Shown here: positions 7,096 to 9,458 of the stretch, piece after piece | How positions within the stretch are numbered: the stretch's first letter is position 1 | Layout: every line of letters begins with the position of its first letter | DNA from: an uncultured Eubacteriales bacterium | GTDB lineage: Bacteria > Bacillota > Clostridia > Christensenellales > Borkfalkiaceae | Reading direction: 5' to 3' | Assembly: GCA_905207385.1 (NCBI GenBank) | Contig: CAJLLH010000037.1 | Coordinates: 1-9,458 of the forward strand | Length of the DNA: 9,458 nt | Program-made: the position numbers and the translations under genes | The notes under the pieces: model-generated | Databases searched by the model: none | The model's input: the letters and a program-made list of their open reading frames with translations, nothing else | What the model was told of the DNA's origin: nothing

Positions 7096-8484
7096 TTACT
7101 TATTCTGTAATTTTTTATCTTTATCGAGGCTGAAAATGATATTAAGGTAATAAACCCCGTCCTTCGCGTAAGCGCTTAAAGCACCCTCGTATTTGTTTAC
7201 AATCATGCGTATGCTGCGCATGCCGAAGCCGTGGTAATTTTTGTCGTCCTTGGTGGTCTGCGGCAACCCGTCTTTAAAATCAAGCCCGCCGCAGAAATAG
7301 TTTTCTTCCTGCACGATGAGCATATCGTTTTTTGCCTTGACGACGAAGTTTATAACCCTGCGCTCTTTTTCGGGAATTTTGTTGACCGCCTCGAGCGCGT
7401 TGTCTATTATGTTGCCGAACAGGCAGTACAAATCGCCGTCCGCCATGAAAGAAAGCTTTTCGCCGTCCGCCATGCACGAAAAATTTATGCCGTTCTGTTC
7501 ACAGTAAAGGCTTTTTTCGGTTAAAAGCACGTTGAGTATGCGGTTGCCCGTCTCAACGCGGGTATCGTATATGGAAATGCTCTCTTTCAGATCGTCCAGA
7601 ATGGGCTGCGTTACATCCCCTCCGCACGTTAAAAGGGAATTTACCTTATACTTTATATCGTGGCACTTGATATTTATCATATCTATGGTGTCTTTGGAAA
7701 TTTCGTATTGTTTTTCACCCTGACGCACGGCGTACTGAAGGTATTCCACCTCCCTCTTGAGGTCGCGCTCGACAATCGCGTGCGACATAAGTATAAGCAC
7801 GACGCCGCAGCACACAACCGAGAATATGTTGCCCGTTTCCCTGAGCACGAAAAGGTCGTAATTGTCGAAGCGGTTTTCGCGCCCGTCGCTGAGGCGGGCA
7901 AAATACACGTCCTCCGCCGAGCACAGAATTATGGTTATGCACAACACGAACAAGGAAATTGCGAGCATGCGGAAGTCTATGTTGCCTTCGGGCAGACGCT
8001 TTACCTGCCGTTTTACAAGAAGGAAGTAAGTTGCGCAAGCCGCCGCCGCAAAAAATGCGTAGTACATAAGTCTGTAAAAAAGCGAGAACATTTCGCCCCA
8101 GCCGTCGAACAGCCTCAGCTGTTCGCCCAGGCAATACAGAATAAGGAAGAGTTTATAAACGAGGTTCTGCGCCGCATACGCCAGCGAACAGCAGAACAGC
8201 ACCGTTTTTATGCTTTCGGAAAAGCACACCCTGACGTGCGCGGCAGAAGCGAGAAAGAGCACGATGTAAACAACTATCCTGCCGAAAAGGGTGTTGCCGT
8301 AATAATAATAGAAAAAAGACGCGCCGAACGCAAGCGCCGCAATGCACGCAAGCCCCGCAACAAGTTTTACCGCAAAAAGGCGCGAACGGTTGAACCTGAA
8401 CATTACCAGCGCGTAAAAAATGTACAGTTCGGCAAGGAACTGCAACATAATTCTCGCGTAAACGGAAAGCACTTCGCCAATCAT
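7096..8484 (-). CDS. Multi-pass GHKL sensor histidine kinase (AgrC-like)
   Basis: This 462-residue sensor kinase is predicted to detect a signal at the membrane, autophosphorylate on histidine and pass the phosphate to the adjacent LytTR regulator. The N-terminal half (about 1-240) has six or seven hydrophobic segments with short connecting loops and no large extracellular domain. A coiled-coil-like linker follows at about 236-265. The acceptor motif is IKCHDIKYKVNSL with H275. The ATPase domain has the N-box NIIDNALEAV (N362) and the G-box HGFGMRS (G419, G421). This matches the AgrC/GHKL class rather than classical HisKA kinases. Its ATG overlaps the regulator stop codon (ATGA at 8481-8484), so translation is probably coupled. 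An AGGG site at 8494-8497 lies nine bases upstream. No agrD-like peptide gene or agrB-like protease is visible, so the ligand is unknown. Control of the neighbouring glucanase genes is inference. Confidence 0.9.
   Translation of the reverse strand: MIGEVLSVYARIMLQFLAELYIFYALVMFRFNRSRLFAVKLVAGLACIAALAFGASFFYYYYGNTLFGRIVVYIVLFLASAAHVRVCFSESIKTVLFCCSLAYAAQNLVYKLFLILYCLGEQLRLFDGWGEMFSLFYRLMYYAFFAAAACATYFLLVKRQVKRLPEGNIDFRMLAISLFVLCITIILCSAEDVYFARLSDGRENRFDNYDLFVLRETGNIFSVVCCGVVLILMSHAIVERDLKREVEYLQYAVRQGEKQYEISKDTIDMINIKCHDIKYKVNSLLTCGGDVTQPILDDLKESISIYDTRVETGNRILNVLLTEKSLYCEQNGINFSCMADGEKLSFMADGDLYCLFGNIIDNALEAVNKIPEKERRVINFVVKAKNDMLIVQEENYFCGGLDFKDGLPQTTKDDKNYHGFGMRSIRMIVNKYEGALSAYAKDGVYYLNIIFSLDKDKKLQNK
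8481..8484 (-). other. ATGA stop/start overlap of regulator and kinase genes
   Basis: The kinase ATG (8484-8482) and the regulator TGA (8483-8481) share two bases within a four-base unit. This is a typical sign of translational coupling between partners needed in a fixed ratio. Confidence 0.9.
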
Positions 8485-9197
8485 AACTTTTCGCCCTGTC
8501 CCGCATACCAGTTGGCAAGCTCTGCAAGGAATGCCGCGCGGCGGGGACGGCTTATCTGAAGCGTCTTGTTGCCCACCTGCACGTCTGACCCCTTTATGCC
8601 GACAACGAACTTAGGGTTTATAAGGTAGCACTTGTTGCACCTTAAAAAGCCGTAAGCGGAAAGCTCGCGCTCCACTTCCGAAAGGACGCCCGTAATTTCT
8701 ATATCTCCGTCCACAAGGTGGTAATAAAGCCTGTGCGCGATTATTTCCACATACATAAGTTTATCGGTGGAAATGCGGCACATTCCGCTGCGGTATTTTA
8801 TGGTTATGCAGCGCTCTTCACTCATCACATATATATCGAGCGCCTTGCGGAATTTCAAAGAAAAGTCGAAATAACTTACGGGTTTGACCAAAAAGCTTAC
8901 CGCGTCTACCTCGTACCCTTTCTGGGCATACTGAACCAGGTTGGTTATGAACACAAGCGACACAGATTTATCAATTTTTCTCAGTTCTGCCGCGGCGTCC
9001 ATGCCGTTCATTCCGGGCATCTGTATATCCATGAACACTACGGCATATACGGACTGATATTCGGCAAGGAAATCCACAGCGTTATAAAAGCGCTTTACCT
9101 TGAATTCCTGACCTGTGGACGCGGCGTATTTTTCTATATAGGATATAAGGACCTTAGCCTCTTCGTCCTCGTCTTCGACGATTGCTATATGCTCCAT
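8481..9197 (-). CDS. LytTR-family response regulator (AgrA-like)
   Basis: This 238-residue protein is a transcription regulator switched by phosphorylation from the kinase encoded just downstream. Residues 1-120 are the receiver domain: acidic pocket E8-D9, phospho-acceptor D57 in FMDIQMPGMNG, T85 in FITN and K105 in LVKP. Residues about 132-235 are a LytTR DNA-binding domain, with KLMYVEIIAHRLYYHL, FLRCNKCYLINPKFV and QISRPRR. Length and layout are normal for this family. It is the first gene of a two-gene operon driven by the promoter at 9231-9259 and shares a four-base overlap with the kinase. A run of five G residues (9202-9206) four bases before the ATG is the only ribosome-binding candidate; its spacing is short, so translation may be modest. 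Target genes cannot be read from the sequence; autoregulation or control of the glucanases are the obvious options. Confidence 0.93.
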   Translation of the reverse strand: MEHIAIVEDEDEEAKVLISYIEKYAASTGQEFKVKRFYNAVDFLAEYQSVYAVVFMDIQMPGMNGMDAAAELRKIDKSVSLVFITNLVQYAQKGYEVDAVSFLVKPVSYFDFSLKFRKALDIYVMSEERCITIKYRSGMCRISTDKLMYVEIIAHRLYYHLVDGDIEITGVLSEVERELSAYGFLRCNKCYLINPKFVVGIKGSDVQVGNKTLQISRPRRAAFLAELANWYAGQGEKL

Positions 9198-9230
9198 TTT
9201 GCCCCCGATACATAAAGTCTGGTTTATTTT

Positions 9231-9259
9231 ACTTTAGCATAAAAGCGTTTTTTTGTCAA
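9231..9259 (-). promoter_or_regulatory. Promoter of the regulator-kinase operon
   Basis: The minus strand carries TTGACA (9259-9254), a 17-base spacer with an A-tract, and TAAAGT (9236-9231). A TG dinucleotide one base before the -10 box makes an extended -10. The predicted start near 9224 leaves a leader of about 27 bases before the ATG at 9197. Confidence 0.75.
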
Positions 9260-9329
9260 TGCCGACTTTGAATTATGTGCGCGCGCACGCGTAAATAAAA
9301 AAGCTTTAAAAAGCGCGTCTGAAAACTAA

Positions 9330-9367
9330 AATTGCGGCAATAGTTGCGCCATATTTGCGTGGCAATT
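9330..9367. repeat. Phased TTGCG repeat block, candidate operator
   Basis: TTGCG occurs at 9332, 9344 and 9355 on the + strand, so starts are 12 and 11 bases apart, about one helical turn. The outer two are parts of small dyads, TTGC-G-GCAA (9332-9340) and TTGC-GTG-GCAA (9355-9365). The whole block is bracketed by inverted AATTGC (9330-9335) and GCAATT (9362-9367). It lies about 70-110 bases upstream of the -35 box of the regulator operon. Binding by any protein is inferred from the arrangement only. Confidence 0.4.
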
Positions 9368-9431
9368 GAAATTACCCGACTTATTGTAAAACAGATTTAA
9401 ACCGCCGAATAACGCAGACGCCGAAAACGGC

Positions 9432-9458
9432 AAGCCGCCCCGCGGAATATCCGCGGGG
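9432..9458. repeat. Second, truncated copy of the GC-rich palindrome
   Basis: The left arm AAGCCGCCCCGCGGA (9432-9446) is complete, the loop ATA is 9447-9449, and the first nine bases of the right arm (9450-9458) end the window. Bases 9441-9458 are identical to bases 1-18. The left arm here is fully complementary to the right arm at 10-24, so both ends belong to the same 33-base element. Confidence 0.75.

Larger units (their letters stand above)
9198..9440. other. Gene-free region upstream of the regulator operon
   Basis: I see no coding sequence here on either strand. From left to right it holds the short leader and promoter of the regulator operon, then a 19-base alternating purine-pyrimidine tract (9275-9293) containing the 12-bp palindrome GTGCGCGCGCAC (9277-9288). 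Next is a block of TTGCG-based repeats (9330-9367), and finally the left arm of the terminal palindrome (from 9432). The rest is AT-rich and featureless. Confidence 0.7.

Noticed and set aside
7660..8559. 299-codon + strand open frame opposite the kinase gene
   Set aside because: It spans the kinase and the kinase-regulator overlap, has no domain, and is explained by codon bias of the real genes.
1..9458. Small circular plasmid, suggested by the matching ends
   Set aside because: There is no replication, partition or mobilisation gene and the content is ordinary catabolic and regulatory genes. A repeat or assembly break explains the ends more simply.

Overview
This 9.46-kb window looks like chromosomal DNA from a Gram-positive anaerobe of the Clostridia, probably a gut-type lineage. 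That placement is inference. It rests on about 50% GC, sigma-A style promoters, strong Shine-Dalgarno sites, lipoprotein signal peptides, a GHKL kinase with a LytTR regulator, and Bacillus-type lichenase catalytic domains. All five genes lie on the minus strand, so transcription runs from the right end of the window to the left. I see no tRNA, rRNA, CRISPR array, transposase, integrase or replication gene.

In transcription order: a promoter (9231-9259) drives a LytTR response regulator (8481-9197). Its stop codon overlaps by four bases the start of a multi-pass GHKL sensor kinase (7096-8484). A strong Rho-independent terminator (7038-7078) ends this operon. The same bases hold a near-consensus promoter facing the next gene. 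That gene is a small lipoprotein GH16 beta-1,3-1,4-glucanase (6196-6972). Next comes a much larger lipoprotein GH16 enzyme with four tandem C-terminal beta-sandwich-like modules (3230-6121). Last is a GH3 beta-glucosidase-like enzyme with reversed domain order and a membrane helix at each end (64-3132).

The three hydrolases form a plausible two-step pathway for mixed-linkage (cereal or lichenan-type) beta-glucan. The GH16 lichenases cut the polymer, and the GH3 enzyme removes glucose from the resulting oligosaccharides. All three are predicted to be tethered to the outer face of the cytoplasmic membrane, so degradation would occur at the cell surface. No transporter is present, so uptake must be encoded elsewhere. 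The adjacent kinase/regulator pair resembles AgrC/AgrA, but no agrB/agrD-like genes are visible. It may control the glucanases, but nothing here proves this.

The window begins and ends inside the same GC-rich palindrome. The last 18 bases repeat the first 18, and the flanks beyond the shared part are complementary. This looks like a dispersed bidirectional terminator-like repeat, an assembly break at a hairpin, or the join of a circular contig. The most interesting items are the terminator/promoter overlap, the four-module array, the doubly anchored permuted GH3 enzyme, and a helically phased motif block upstream of the regulator promoter.
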